NCBI RefSeq assembly: GCF_018991925.1
Contig: NW_024722158.1
Location: forward strand, 944,632-1,008,631
Reading direction: 5' to 3'
DNA from: Homarus americanus
Taxonomy: Eukaryota; Arthropoda; Malacostraca; Decapoda; Nephropidae
Length of the DNA: 64,000 nt
Shown here in pieces: positions 1-9,782 of this stretch (the first letter of the stretch is position 1; the number at the start of each line of letters is the position of its first letter). The notes beneath the pieces are model-generated. The model did no database searches and was not told the DNA's origin. It saw nothing but the letters and a program-made list of their open reading frames with translations. The translations under genes were made by a program, and so were the position numbers.

Positions 1-1025
1 CTGCCTCACACACACCCCCTCCCTCCCTCCCTCCCTCCCTCCCTCCCTCCCTCCCTCCTCCCTCCCTCCTCCTCCCTCCCCTCCTCTCCTCCCTCCCTCC
101 TCCCTCCCCTCCCTCCCTCCCCTCCTCCCTCCCTCCCTCCCTCCCCTCCTCCCTCCTCCCTCCCTCCCTCCCCCCTCTCTCCCCTCCCTCCCTCCTCCCA
201 CCCTCCCCTCTCTCCCTCCCTCCCCTCCTCCTCCACCTCCCTCCCCTCCTCCTCCCTCTCCCTCCCCTCCCTCCTCCTCTCCCCTCCCCTCCCTCCTCCC
301 CTCCCTCCCTCCCTCCCTCCCCTCTCCCTCCCTCCCTCCCCTCCCTCCTCCCTCCCCTCCCTCCCTCCCCTCCCCTCCCTCCCTCCTCTCCCCTCCCTCC
401 CTCCCTCTCCCTACCTCCCTCCCTCCCTCCCCTCCCTCCCTCCCTCCCTCCCCTCCCCTCCCTCCCCTCTCCCCTCCCTCCCTCCCTCCCTCCCCTCCCC
501 TCCCCTCCCCTCCCTCCCTCCCCTCCCTCTCCCTCCCTCCCTCCCTCCCCTCCCCCTCCCCCTCCCTCTCCCCTCCCTCCCCTCCCCTCCCTCCCTCCCT
601 CCCCTCCCTCCCCTCCCTCTCCCTCCCCTCCCCTCCCTCTCCCTCCCCTCCCTCCCTCCCTCCCTCCCCTCCCCTCCCTCCCCTCCCCTCCCTCCCTCTC
701 CCTCCCTCCCCTCTCCCCTCCCTCCCCTCCCCTCCCCTCCCCTCCCCTCTCCCCTCCCCTCCCTCCCTCCCCCCTCCCCTCCCTCCCCTCCCCTCCCTCC
801 CTCCCTCCCCTCCCTCCCCTCCCCCCCCCCTCCCCTCCCCTCCCCTCCCTCCCTCCCCTCCCTCACTCCACCCTCCCTCCTCCTCCCTCCCTCCTCCCTC
901 CCTCCCTCCCTCCCTCCTCCCTCCTCCCTCCTCCCTCCTCCCCTCTCCCTCCCTCCCCCTCCCTCCCCTCCCTCCTCCCTCCCTCCTCCCTCCCTCCCTC
1001 CCCTCCCTCCCCTCCCTCCCTCCGT
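1..1025. repeat. 1-kb polypyrimidine tract (CCCT/CCT)n
   Basis: About 1 kb of almost uninterrupted C and T on the + strand, made of irregular CCCT, CCCCT and CCT units. The minus strand is a GGGA/GGA polypurine tract. Glu/Gly/Arg-rich reading frames across it are compositional shadows. Such tracts can form triplex or G-quadruplex structures and are prone to length error in assembly. It lies upstream of the first BAZ1A exon seen here, presumably within an intron. Confidence 0.95.
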
Positions 1026-1140
1026 CCTTCATCACTAACATACACAAAATAAGGACGTTTTTGTGGTCTTTTGTCATTATATGTTGTAAAGATTTATCAT
1101 GTTATCACAGCCACAACTTTTACACATGTTAATAGTTAGA

Positions 1141-1166
1141 TACAGTACAGTACAGTACAGTACAGT
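1141..1166. repeat. (ACAGT)n microsatellite
   Basis: Five tandem ACAGT pentamers just upstream of exon A. Confidence 0.8.
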
Positions 1167-1221
1167 ATATATACTTGTGTTCAGTTCAGTAACATTGTCA
1201 TACAAGTTCACTTAGGTTCAG

Positions 1222-1446
1222 CAAATACTGTAATGGTTATGGAGAGAAGAGTTGAAACTAAAGGTGGATGTGAACTTAACAGGAGTAAGGAGGTGAAGGA
1301 CGGGTTGAAGTCTGAGAAGAAAGAAAAACTAAGAGAGGAACTAAAGCAAAGGTTAGAGAGAGAGAGAGAAGAGAAGAAGAAAGAGAGGGAGATAAAGAAG
1401 GAGGAGAAGCGTCTACACGTACAGTATGTCAAGGGGAACAGAACAC
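1222..1446 (+). CDS. BAZ1A: BAZ1A/ACF1 exon A: charged coiled-coil linker before the DDT domain
   Basis: This segment encodes a Lys/Glu/Arg-rich helix (KKEREIKKEEKRLHVQYVK region) matching the charged stretch that precedes the DDT domain in BAZ1A, where a Y-x-x-Y-L-K motif follows the basic run. BAZ1A/ACF1 is the large subunit of the ISWI-containing ACF and CHRAC nucleosome-spacing complexes and acts in the nucleus. The acceptor is uncertain: AG at 1209-1210 or 1220-1221 both fit. The chosen donor is the consensus-like GTGAG at 1447, which leaves phase 1. The next exon found starts in phase 0, so either a short exon is missed or the donor is GTACAG at 1419. A 28-bp array starts on this donor. 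Confidence 0.6.
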
Positions 1447-1617
1447 GTGAGACCTAACAACCATAAGGTGAGTAGTAACACGTGACAACCATGAAGGTGG
1501 GTAGTAACACGTGACGACCATAAGGTGGGTAGTAACACGTGACGACCATAAGGTGGGTAGTAACACGTGACGACCATAAGGTGGGTAGTAACATGTGACG
1601 ACCATCAGGTGTGTAGT
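1443..1617. repeat. 28-bp minisatellite seeded at the exon A donor
   Basis: About six tandem copies of a 28-bp unit containing ACACGTGA and GACCATAAGGTGGGTAGTA. The first copy coincides with the exon A end plus donor (ACAC|GTGA), so each unit repeats a donor-like site. Confidence 0.85.
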
Positions 1618-1659
1618 AACTGAAGTTCTACCTTATACTATTAACATGCTGCAGTGTAC

Positions 1660-1842
1660 AGTAATAATAATAATAATAATAATTAACGGTTTATTGAAAG
1701 AGCTTGGCAGCCAGAAGGCTGAAAATATACAGTTACATATTTGGGGAATGGGTTACGAATTACAAATAATATACAAGTGACATAAGTGACACAAATAAGA
1801 CATATAATAACTAGATGGGGAAAAGCTCAGACTACAGTTCAT
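1660..1842 (-). mobile_element. LINE 3' end fragment with (TTA)n tail
   Basis: On the minus strand this reads as a LINE 3' UTR ending in AATAAA, CCGTTAA and a TTA microsatellite tail. The same sequence recurs at 1881-2039 and at 40468 onward, where it joins a reverse transcriptase. This copy is heavily 5'-truncated; the 61-residue + strand frame across it is a shadow. Confidence 0.75.
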
Positions 1843-1855
1843 TTCAACATAGTGA

Positions 1856-1888
1856 CAGTGTGTGAGTGTGTGCGTGTGTGTGTGTGTA
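1856..1888. repeat. (TG)n microsatellite between two LINE tails
   Basis: A GTGTG-rich run separates the two LINE 3' ends and leads straight into the second AAT-repeat tail. Confidence 0.7.
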
Positions 1889-2039
1889 ATAATAATAATA
1901 ATAATTAACGGTTTATTGAAAGAGCTTGGCAGCCAGAAGGCTGAAAATATACAGTTACATATTTGGTGAATGGGTTACGAATTACAAATAATATACAAGT
2001 AACATGAGTGACACAAATAAGACATATAATAACTGTTGT
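1881..2039 (-). mobile_element. Second LINE 3' end fragment, same family
   Basis: A near-identical copy of the 1660-1842 fragment, again with the TTA-type tail at its low-coordinate end. It is a second truncated insertion or a local duplication. Confidence 0.75.
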
Positions 2040-2348
2040 GGCAGGTGTTGGTGAGTGACCCGAGCCATACAAGAAGTAGTGTGGTCACCAGTACACTCTA
2101 CCACCCTCACTCACCACACAAGAAGTAGTGTGGTCACTACCACCCTCACTCACCACATGTTAGACTCCTTCACAGTTTGGTACTGTTGGTGTTACTCATC
2201 AACAGGAGGCAGGTGCTGCTCTCCACAGTAGTGGTGGTGTCACTGTTAGTTTCTCTCTTGCCAGCAGGTTCTCACATCTATACTGTTAACAAGCTGTGTA
2301 TCAGTATTTTCCTCATAGAACTTGAACATGATCTGTCATCCTCCACAG

Positions 2349-2526
2349 GACCTGCCAAAACCCATTCCAATAAGGTGCCGTATCCCGGACGACCTGTTCA
2401 GCGACTTCATCATGGTGTTGGAGTTCGTCAACGTTTTCTCTGAACTTGTGGAGCTGAGAGACGTGTATCCTCAGGGCATCACCTTTGACATGCTGGAACA
2501 CGCACTGGTGGAGAAGGAAGTTGCAG
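2349..2526 (+). CDS. BAZ1A: BAZ1A/ACF1 exon B: DDT domain, first half
   Basis: Starts after TCCACAG and ends before GTCAGT; phase 0 in, phase 1 out. The translation from DLPKPIP through FSDFIMVLEFVNVFSELVEL to MLEHALVEKEVAG matches the first helices of the DDT domain of BAZ1A (the LPPEIFGDALMVLEF region of the vertebrate protein). The DDT domain of ACF1-type subunits contributes to binding the ISWI ATPase. The minus-strand frame across it is a shadow. Phase continuity with exon C supports both ends. Confidence 0.88.
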
Positions 2527-2718
2527 GTCAGTCTCCTCTCTTGGTGTTTGTGTACACACAGTGTTGCCATCATATATGAAGTGCTCCACACGACGAGGAC
2601 AAGCCCGCCAAAATAATATTTTGAAATATTGGGGTTCTAAGTTTTTCGTGATCTCAAAACCTTGTATACAAGGCGGATTTTTTAATTGATAGAGGTGAGC
2701 CCGCCACATGTTGTCTGT

Positions 2719-3580
2719 CTATAATGCGTTTTTTTCAGCCGAGAAAAGAGGCCCCGCCCCCTCCTCAAGAGTTACAGCTGATTGGCTGTTGCAAACCTGT
2801 CCATTTTGTCCTGAGTAATGATGTATTTCTAAATGAGTTTATTCATAATGACCGTTTCTGACGAGAAAGATATTTAACTAAATTATATATAGATATATAC
2901 CTTCATTATTTCAAACATGTAGGAAATTTATCAAAACTATTAATCGTGAATTAACTGGTAAACTCGGGGAGCAAATTCACGCTTTCGGAGGATGCATTTA
3001 ATATATACTTATTTTTACCTACAATAAGACATACTAAGACAAATTGCATATCAGGAATAGTAAATTATGCAAAAACGACATTTGAAAAGATCAGAATCAC
3101 AATGAAATATTACAAGGCCGTCAGCAGAGGTGGGAAAAATATGAAGTAGTTCGCAGTCATATTTCCCACCTCTGCTGACGGCCTTGTAATATTTCAATGT
3201 GATCATGATCTTTTCAAATGTCGTTTTTGCATAATTTACTATTCCTGATATGCAATTTGTCTTAGTATGTCTTATTGTAGGTAAAAATAAGTATATATTA
3301 AATGCATCCTCCGAAAGCGTGAATTTGCTCCCTTTAGTTAATTAACGTTTAATAGTTTTGATAAATTTCCTACATGTTTGAAATAATGAAGGTATATATC
3401 TATATATAATTTAGTTAAATATCTTTCTCGTCAGAAACGGTCATTATGAATAAACTCATTTAGAAATACATCATTACTCAGGACAAAATGGACAGGTTTG
3501 CAACAGCCAATCAGCTGTAACTCTTGAGGAGAGGGCGGGGCCTTTTCTCGGCTGGGAAGAAACGCGCTATAGTATTATAG
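2719..3580. mobile_element. Palindromic foldback element (~425-bp arms)
   Basis: A left arm (2719-3144) and a right arm (3157-3580) are near-complete reverse complements across a 12-bp spacer, with only small indels and substitutions. The ends read CTATAAT on the left and ATTATAG on the right. No coding frame is seen. This fits a foldback or MITE-type DNA element. Transcribed as part of the BAZ1A intron it would form a long hairpin RNA. Confidence 0.85.
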
Positions 3581-4055
3581 ATCATGGACTGAGCTGTCTG
3601 GAGACATAGAAAACAATTGTTTGACCCATGGTAGACTTAACCATGTCATGCAGAGTGCCTTATACACCATGAAGGCTTAGTGTACAGTGTTGCCACCATA
3701 TACAGTATACCATACATCATAGGTTATATAGTTATATCACATATACTTGTATTTCACAATGAACCTCGAGCTAGGTGGAACTACAGTATGTTCCAAGCTG
3801 ATAGAACAAGATGATTACTTTTTTTTTTTCAAAGTTTGTTGACAGCTGAGGATCTATGCTGCCCTAGGCTATTGCTGTAGTTCATATTATTGTTATTAGT
3901 GTACATATAATTTATTTTAATTTTCTCCTTATATCATCTATGAGTGAGGACAGTATTGTAAGATAAGTGTGTACTAAAGACAGTGTTGGGGACATGTTGT
4001 TTATGTAAGCTGGTGACACAGACAAGGGTTGGTTGTATAATGGTCCACTTGGCAG
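3581..4055 (+). other. BAZ1A: BAZ1A intron sequence
   Basis: AT-rich intronic sequence between the foldback element and exon C. I see no gene, array or recognisable element. Confidence 0.6.
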
Positions 4056-4154
4056 GTGTGTTTAATGATGTGCTGCAGCTGCTGCTTCAGGGCATCTTCA
4101 CACTGCAGGAGGAGGAGGACGATGAAGTGGATGCTGACCCCACCGCTGAGGAAG
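4056..4154 (+). CDS. BAZ1A: BAZ1A/ACF1 exon C: DDT domain, middle
   Basis: A 99-bp exon between GGCAG and GTGTGC, phase 1 in and out. The joined codon with exon B is Gly. It encodes VFNDVLQLLLQGIFTLQEEE followed by an acidic DDEVDADPTAEE. This matches the LLFFFLTAIFQAIAEEEEE helix and acidic loop of vertebrate BAZ1A. Confidence 0.88.
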
Positions 4155-4426
4155 GTGTGCTACAACTTGTTTATGTTCTTACTTAAGGCAGGTACAATAT
4201 GAGCCTACCATTATGTTTTATGAACCTGGGTATACTGAGTGGTGTAGCAGAACTGTGTAAAGGTGATGGATGTCTTGTGTGTTGTTGAAGGGCTTGGGGT
4301 GACTTGTGTGTTGTAGTGTAGACTTTGGCTTATTTTTACCAGAGAGGGAAAAGTTCTAGTAAGAGTTGCAGAAAAGGGAGAGAGCTTTTGGTGCTTCATG
4401 TATTGTAACGCTCCTTCACTTGACAG

Positions 4427-4619
4427 TGATGGAGACAGACACAAGCGACATCACCATACAGGAGGCAGTGAGGGTCGCCAACCGCGCATCTACTTGGAGC
4501 CAGCAATATCATGGACTGCCGCTTCAGAAGGTGCCGCTTGACGCCCTGACAGTCACTGAGGTGTTACGCTTACATCTACTGGCATCGGGGGCTACCAGTG
4601 TTGCCAATGGTCGATGGAG
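4427..4619 (+). CDS. BAZ1A: BAZ1A/ACF1 exon D: end of DDT / start of WHIM1 region
   Basis: Starts after TTGACAG (phase 1) and ends before GTAAAT (phase 2). It encodes helices ending in LDALTVTEVLRLHLLASGAT, matching the LDLDSCTLSEILRLHILASGAD block of human BAZ1A. Reading past the donor meets TAA at once, which supports the chosen splice site. Confidence 0.9.
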
Positions 4620-4827
4620 GTAAATGTTCATGCGTGTGGTGTAGTGTAGTAAGGGGTGAGGACAGGACTCCCAACATGACTACTGTAGGTGCTGAGAGTG
4701 TTGGTTCATGTGTTGGCTGCTCTCCCCCCAAGCTATGTATAATAAGGAATAAGATTGAGAAATGTAATGTATTAAGAGAAGACTTTCACAGTGTACAGCG
4801 GACTAAGTTGATGCCTTCCTTTTTCAG

Positions 4828-4943
4828 GCACTTGAACCGTGGAGGCTTCAAAAACTGGGATGATCCAGGGCTACAATTCAAGCTGGAGGAACCCATCATA
4901 ATAAAAACTCTATCTACCCAGACTATATTTGATCTCTCCTTAG
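4828..4943 (+). CDS. BAZ1A: BAZ1A/ACF1 exon E: RGGF block
   Basis: Starts after TTTTTCAG (phase 2) and ends before GTGTGTT (phase 1). It encodes HLNRGGFKNWDDPG and KTLSTQTIFDLSLG, matching the KRGGFDATDD and KKLSSTSVYDLTPG blocks of human BAZ1A. It links the DDT and WHIM1 segments. A 44-bp array begins a few bases after its donor. Confidence 0.9.
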
Positions 4944-4950
4944 GTGTGTT

Positions 4951-5110
4951 CCCCCTTAAGTAATGGTCATTCATCTATGTAAACCTCTGTTGTTCCCTCT
5001 TGAGTAATGGTCATTCATCTATGTAAACCTCTTTTGTTCCCTCTTAAGTAATGGTCATTCATCTATGTAAACCTCTTTTGTTCCCTCTTAAGTAATGGTC
5101 ATTCATCCCC
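4951..5110. repeat. 44-bp minisatellite after the exon E donor
   Basis: About 3.5 copies of a 44-bp unit containing AAGTAATGGTCATTCATC and TGTAAACCTC. It starts about four bases inside the intron. Confidence 0.85.
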
Positions 5111-5191
5111 TCAGTTGTCAACAACTTTACCAGCCAGGAGGAACACTTACTGTCTCTCCTCACTTGTGGTTAATTGTTAAGGGAAAGAATT

Positions 5192-5640
5192 AGACACATA
5201 TGGTCAAACTAAAGAGTGACTGGTGTTTTTTGGGTCAAGCTAAAGAGTGACTGATGTTTTTTGGGTCAAGCTAAAGAGTGACTGATGTTTTTTGGGTCAT
5301 ACTAAAGAGTGACTGATGTTTTTTGGGTCAAACTAAAGAGTGACTGATGTTTTTTGGGTCAAACTAAAGAGTGACTGATGTTTTTTGGGTCAAACTAAAG
5401 AGTGATTGATGTTTTTTGGGTCAAACTAAAGAGTGACTGGTGTTTTTTTGGGTCAAACTAAAGAGTGATTGATGTTTTTTGGGTCAAACTAAAGAGTGAT
5501 TGATGTTTTTTGGGTCAAACTAAAGAGTGACTGGTGTTTTTTTGGGTCAAACTAAAGAGTGACTAATGTTTTTTGGGTCAAACTAAAGAGTGACTGATGT
5601 TTTTTGGGTCAAACTAAAGAGTGACTGATGTTTTTTCCTC
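5192..5640. repeat. 31-bp minisatellite abutting the exon F acceptor
   Basis: About fourteen copies of a 31-bp unit with AAAGAGTGACTGATG and a run of six or seven T. The last copy runs into TTTTTTCCTCCTGCTTCAG, so its T-run supplies the polypyrimidine tract of the exon F acceptor. Confidence 0.9.
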
Positions 5641-5649
5641 CTGCTTCAG

Positions 5650-5815
5650 CGTATAAGTTGAAGATCCTGAGTGTACTGGTGGGCCAGATCCTAACTTACG
5701 CCTCAGTGCGGGACATTATTGATGACAACATTGAGAAGCTGAAGGAGGTTAAGAATAAATTGCGTCTACATCAACTGACCCAGATGAGGAAGGAGAAGGA
5801 GATCAATGCTGCCAG
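5650..5815 (+). CDS. BAZ1A: BAZ1A/ACF1 exon F: WHIM1 motif
   Basis: Starts after GCTTCAG (phase 1) and ends before GTGAGT (phase 2). It encodes AYKLKILSVLVGQILTYASV, RDIIDDNIEKLKE and a basic helix ending KEKEINAAR. This matches the WHIM1 segment of BAZ1A (EKMKILHALCGKLLTLVSTRDFIEDYVD in vertebrates), part of the helical module that contacts ISWI and linker DNA. The last 30 or so exon bases plus the donor are amplified into a 43-bp array immediately downstream. Confidence 0.92.
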
Positions 5816-7046
5816 GTGAGTTATTGATGAGGAAGGAGAAGGAGATCAATGCTGCCAGGTGAGTTATTGATGAGGAAGGAGAAGGAGATCAATGCTGCCA
5901 GGTGAGTTATTGATGAGGAAGGAGAAGGAGATCAATGCTGCCAGGTGAGTTATTGATGAGGAAGGAGAAGGAGATCAATGCTGCCAGGTGAGTTATTGAT
6001 GAGGAAGGAGAAGGAGATCAATGCTGCCAGGTGAGTTATTGATGAGGAAGGAGAAGGAGATCAATGCTGCCAGGTGAGTTATTGATGAGGAAGGAGAAGA
6101 GATCCATGCCGCCAGGTGAGTTATTGATGAGGAAGGGTATGAGATCCATGCTGCCAGGTGAGTTATTGATGAGTGAAGGAGAAGGAGATCCATGCTGCCA
6201 GGTGAAAGTGCTGATGAGGAAGGAGAAGGAGACCCATGCTGCCAGGTGGAAGATGAGAGGGAAGGAGAAGGAGATCCATGCTGCCAGGTGAGTTATGATG
6301 AGGAAGAAGGAGATCAATGCTGTGAGTTATTGATGAGGAAGGGAGAAGCGAGATCACAAGCGCCGGCTGATGAGGAAGCAGGCGAGATCAATGCTGCCAG
6401 GTGAGTTATTATGAGAAGGGAGATCAATGCTGCCCAGGTGAGTTATTGATGAGGAAGGAGAAGGAGATCAATGCTGCCAGGTGAGTTATTGATGGAGGAA
6501 GGAGAAGAGGACTAATGCTGCCAGGTGAGTTGATGGAGGAGGCGAGAAGGAGATCAATGCTGCCAGGTGAGAGTTATTGGATGAGAAGGAGAAGGAGATC
6601 AATGCTGCCAGGTGAGTTATTGATGAGGAAGGAGAAGGAGATCCATGCTGCCAGGAAGCGAAGTTGATGAGGAAGGAGAAGAGATCACGCTGCGAGTTAT
6701 TGATGGGAGAAGGAGAAGGAGACTGGATGCTTTTCAAGCAGGTGAGTTATTGATGAGGAAGGAGAAGGAGATCAATGCTGCTAGGGTAGTTATTGGATGA
6801 GGAAGAAGGAGATCAATGCTGCCAGGTGAGTTATTGATGAGGAAGGAGAAGGAGATCCATGCTGCCAGGTGAGTTATTGATGAGGAAGGAGAAGGAGATC
6901 AATGCTGCCAGGTGAGTTATTGATGAGGAAGAAGGAGATCAATGCTGCCAGGTGAGTTATTGATCAGGAAGGAGAAGGAGATCAATGCTGCCAGGTGAGT
7001 TATTGATCAGGAAGGAGATCAATGCTGCCAGGTGAGTTATTGATCA
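5786..7046. repeat. 43-bp minisatellite made of exon F 3' end plus donor
   Basis: Nearly thirty copies, increasingly degenerate in the middle (6100-6800), of a 43-bp unit. Each unit holds the exon F terminal codons (AGGAAGGAGAAGGAG, ATCAATGCTGCCAG) followed by GTGAGTTATT. The first unit is the real exon end, so the array presents many copies of the same 5' splice site. Reading through the first donor gives an immediate TGA. Confidence 0.95.
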
Positions 7047-7185
7047 GGAAGGAGATAGTGTGTGTGTGTCATTAGAAGCTTGGTCATCCTTTGTTATGTA
7101 AGAAATGATCTTAAAAGTAAATAACAAGAAATAATGCTAAAACTTAGTGTCCAACAGAAGGTTACATGTGTGACTCCCTCCCCAG

Positions 7186-7435
7186 GCTGCAGGAGAAGCG
7201 CGACCGTAAACAGAAGGAGCGCGAACGGCTGTTGAAAGAGGCAGAGAAGAAGGCCGCCGCCGCCGCCATGACCGGTGAACCCGACAAGCCCATCGAGCTG
7301 GAGGACGAGGAGGAGGAGGAGGAGGAGGAAGAAGAGGACGAGAGTGAGAAGGTGGCGCGTGAGGAAAAGGAAGAGAAGAATAAGGAGGCCAGGAAGCAGG
7401 ACTTTCTGAAGCGAGAGAGGGAGTTGATGCAGCAG
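7186..7435 (+). CDS. BAZ1A: BAZ1A/ACF1 exon G: acidic coiled-coil linker
   Basis: Starts after CCCCAG (phase 2) and ends before GTGGGA (phase 0). It encodes a Lys/Arg/Glu helix (LQEKRDRKQKERERLLKEAE), an alanine run, then PIELEDEE with a long Glu run, and a second charged helix ending RERELMQQ. This corresponds to the low-complexity acidic linker between WHIM1 and WHIM2 in BAZ1A, where the human protein ends KEKELLEKIQSAIA. The NUMT begins 55 bp after the donor. Confidence 0.9.
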
Positions 7436-7490
7436 GTGGGAAGATTTTCGAGTGTTTCTTTGACTCGTTATTTTTATTTGTTTTGCTGTC

Positions 7491-7607
7491 CCTCGTCTTC
7501 GTTACGATAAGTTAATAGGGTTAGCTTGAAAAAGATTTTTACCAGTTTCTCTTAATTATTTAATTTTTTTCATGGGGATAAAAATACTATGTTATTTTAT
7601 AATTTAG
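7491..7607 (+). pseudogene. nad1: nad1 3' fragment (left end of NUMT)
   Basis: Under the invertebrate mitochondrial code the reading is PRLRYDKLMGLAWKSFLPVS and onward to a TAG stop, 39 codons including the stop. This is the C-terminal part of NADH dehydrogenase subunit 1, following the conserved W-V-R-G-T-L segment. The matching 5' part ends at 21114 with WVRG, so the two pieces flank the linearisation point with only about two codons unaccounted for. Confidence 0.88.
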
Positions 7608-7639
7608 TTTATAACTAATTTAGTATATTGAAAATGTTA

Positions 7640-7709
7640 CGACAGTTAAGACGTTTTAGTGTCCTTATTGATGTTTTCAAAACATCTGTTTTAAATAAAC
7701 TAAACTATC
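7640..7709 (-). tRNA. trnS2: tRNA-Ser(UGA), NUMT copy
   Basis: Acceptor GATAGTT pairs with AACTGTC. D-arm GTTT/AAAC; anticodon arm GATGT-TTTGAAA-ACATC with anticodon TGA. It sits between nad1 and cob, as in the ancestral arthropod order, and overlaps the cob stop. Confidence 0.88.
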
Positions 7710-8827
7710 AATCAAGCAGTTTATCTCACAATAAGAGTGAAAGAGGATTGACAATGTAGTAAAGGAAATATACTACTGTTGGGATTTGCCCTGTAATAAC
7801 AAAAGGATCTTCGACAGGTTAGAAGAATAACAATTGCAATTAAAGATCAAAATAAAATTTGATTTAAAGGATAAAAAGTTAGTCTTAGAAATTTAGAAGT
7901 ATGGGTAAAAGGTAAAATTATTAAAATTGCAATTGATATAGCTTGGGCGATTACTCCCCCTAATTTGTTTGGAATTGACCGCAAGATAGCGTATGCAAAT
8001 AAAAAGTATCATTCAGGTTGAATGTGTGCTGGTGTAACTAGTGGGTTAGCTGGGACAAAGTTGTCAGGGTCTCCAAGAAGGTAGGGATTTAGAAGAGTTA
8101 ATAAAATTAATGCGGTCAGTATAACTATAAACCCAACAACATCTTTAAAAGTAAAATAAGGATGAAATGGAACTTTATCAATATGTCTTGCAATTCCAAG
8201 TGGGTTGTTAGCTCCAGTTTGATGAATAAACAAGATATGGATAAGAGTCGCAGCTGCTACTAAAAATGGTAATAAAAAATGAATTGTAAAAAATCGAGTC
8301 AGCGTTGCATTATCAACTGCAAATCCACCTCAAATTCATTGTACAAGTTCAGTCCCAATATAAGGGATAGCAGAAAAAAGGTTTGTAATAACTGTTGCAC
8401 CTCAGAAAGATATTTGACCCCAAGGTAAAACATAACCTAGAAAAGCTGTTGCTATAACTATAAATAAAATAACAACACCCACTATTCAAGCATGAAAAAA
8501 TAAGTAGGATCCATAATACATAACACGTCCAATATGTAAGTAAAGGCAAATAAAGAAAAAAGAAGCCCCATTAGCACGGAGTGTACGAAGAAGTCATCCG
8601 TAATTTACATCTCGACAAATATGGGCAACACTAGAGAAAGCTAAATCAATATGAGCAGTATAGTGTATAGCAAGAAAAAGACCAGTAACAATTTGGACAA
8701 CTAAGCACAAGCCTAATAAAGACCCAATATTTCAGAATGTTGAAATATTTCTTGGAATAGGTATATCTACTAAAGCTCCGTTAGCAATTTTAAAAAGGGG
8801 ATGGCTTTTGCGAATAGGTGTCGTCAT
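7705..8827 (-). pseudogene. cob: cytochrome b, frameshifted NUMT copy
   Basis: Starts ATG ([20 protein letters not shown]) sharing one base with the nad6 stop, and keeps the [18 protein letters not shown] and PVED blocks of the complex III b subunit. Near 7816-7822 about 17 nt are missing: the conserved W-I-G-x-x before P-V-E-D-P-F is absent and the frame shifts. Downstream, FVITGQIPTVVYFLYYIVNP continues in the new frame to a TAG overlapping trnS2. Total length plus 17 nt restores a 380-codon gene, so this is one internal deletion, either a NUMT lesion or an assembly error. Confidence 0.88.
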
Positions 8828-9345
8828 TAATAGGATAATCGAAGTGGTCTTGAATAAAGATTAACAATTTTTACAATAACAATAAGAGTCAATAGGAGAT
8901 AAAGGACTATAAATAAAGTAAAAGATATTGTTGGTGGTCTATAAATAGTTCTTACTAGAGTAGAAGTGGTATCAAGTGAAAACATATCTGAAGAAATGAC
9001 TGATCTAATAATAGAAATATCAGGAGTAATATAAAGAGGGTCTTTTAGTATTATAAAAATTGTCAAAAATAAAGAAAATCTTGAAATAACTATTAAAGCT
9101 GTAGCTGAGAATTTGAATGGCTCGTTAGAAGCAAGTGAGGCAACATAAATAAATAACACTAATATAGCCCCCAAAAAAATAAGAAAAAGAATGTATGAAA
9201 ATCAAAAAGAGTTGTTGTTCAACCCTGCAGCAAGCGAAATCATAACAGTTTGTATCAATAATGTGAGACCTATAGATAGAGGATGAATAAGACGTGTGAA
9301 AAGTAATGAAGTTATAAAAATAAGAGGAAGAATAAAAAATAAGAT
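8827..9345 (-). pseudogene. nad6: NADH dehydrogenase subunit 6, open NUMT copy
   Basis: An open frame under mitochondrial code 5 of 173 codons including the stop, the usual nad6 length. The start is probably ATC just inside trnP. It contains hydrophobic segments including ILFLIFLGAMLVLFIYVASL, typical of nad6. The stop TAA overlaps the cob ATG by one base. It is a nuclear copy by location, so probably not expressed as protein. Confidence 0.85.
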
Positions 9346-9347
9346 TT

Positions 9348-9412
9348 CAGAGAGTAGTTTAATAAAATATTAGTTTTGGGAATTAAAGATAAAAGTTTAC
9401 TTTTTTCTCTGA
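9348..9412 (+). tRNA. trnP: tRNA-Pro(UGG), NUMT copy
   Basis: Acceptor CAGAGAG pairs with TTCTCTG; anticodon loop TTTTGGGA gives TGG. Located between nad6 and trnT as expected. Confidence 0.82.
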
Positions 9413-9479
9413 AGTTTTAAGAAAATAAATTTCATTTTTGGTTTACAAGACCAAAGTTTTGGTTTAAACTATTAAAACT
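9413..9479 (-). tRNA. trnT: tRNA-Thr(UGU), NUMT copy
   Basis: Acceptor AGTTTTA pairs with TAAAACT; anticodon arm TTTGGT-CTTGTAA-ACCAAA gives TGT. Adjacent to trnP. Confidence 0.87.
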
Positions 9480-9480
9480 A

Positions 9481-9782
9481 ATGTCAATTCTTAGATTAAT
9501 ATTTATTTTCGTTCCTCTTGTCGTTGTTTTCTGTGGGTTATGAAATTTTGTTTCTAACCGAAAACATTTACTTGGAGTTCTTCTTAGTTTAGAATTTATT
9601 ATATTAGGTATTTTTTGAGTCATAGTAATTTGTTTAGCTAAAGTAGGAATCGAAGCTTATTTTATTTTATTTTTTTAACTATGGCAGCTTGTGAGGGAGC
9701 TTTGGGTCTTTCTTTATTGATTTCTATTGTGCGGACTCACGGTAACGATTGCTTCAGAAGTTTTAGAGCACTACAATGTTAA
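9481..9782 (+). pseudogene. nad4L: NADH dehydrogenase subunit 4L, frameshifted NUMT copy
   Basis: Starts ATG (MSILSLMFIFVPLVVVFCGL) and continues through GVLLSLEFIMLGIFWVM. A T-run at 9670-9676 is one base short, giving a premature TAA. The expected [20 protein letters not shown] block continues in the next frame to a TAA overlapping the nad4 ATG by the conserved 7 nt. Length is 302 nt, one below 303. Confidence 0.87.

Noticed and set aside
6..1045. Long minus-strand Gly/Glu/Arg-rich reading frames
   Set aside because: They follow from the GGGA/GGA polypurine tract, have no domains and shift with unit length.
5786..7046. CRISPR-like regular repeats
   Set aside because: Direct contiguous units without unique spacers, containing eukaryotic exon and splice sequence; ordinary minisatellite in an animal genome.
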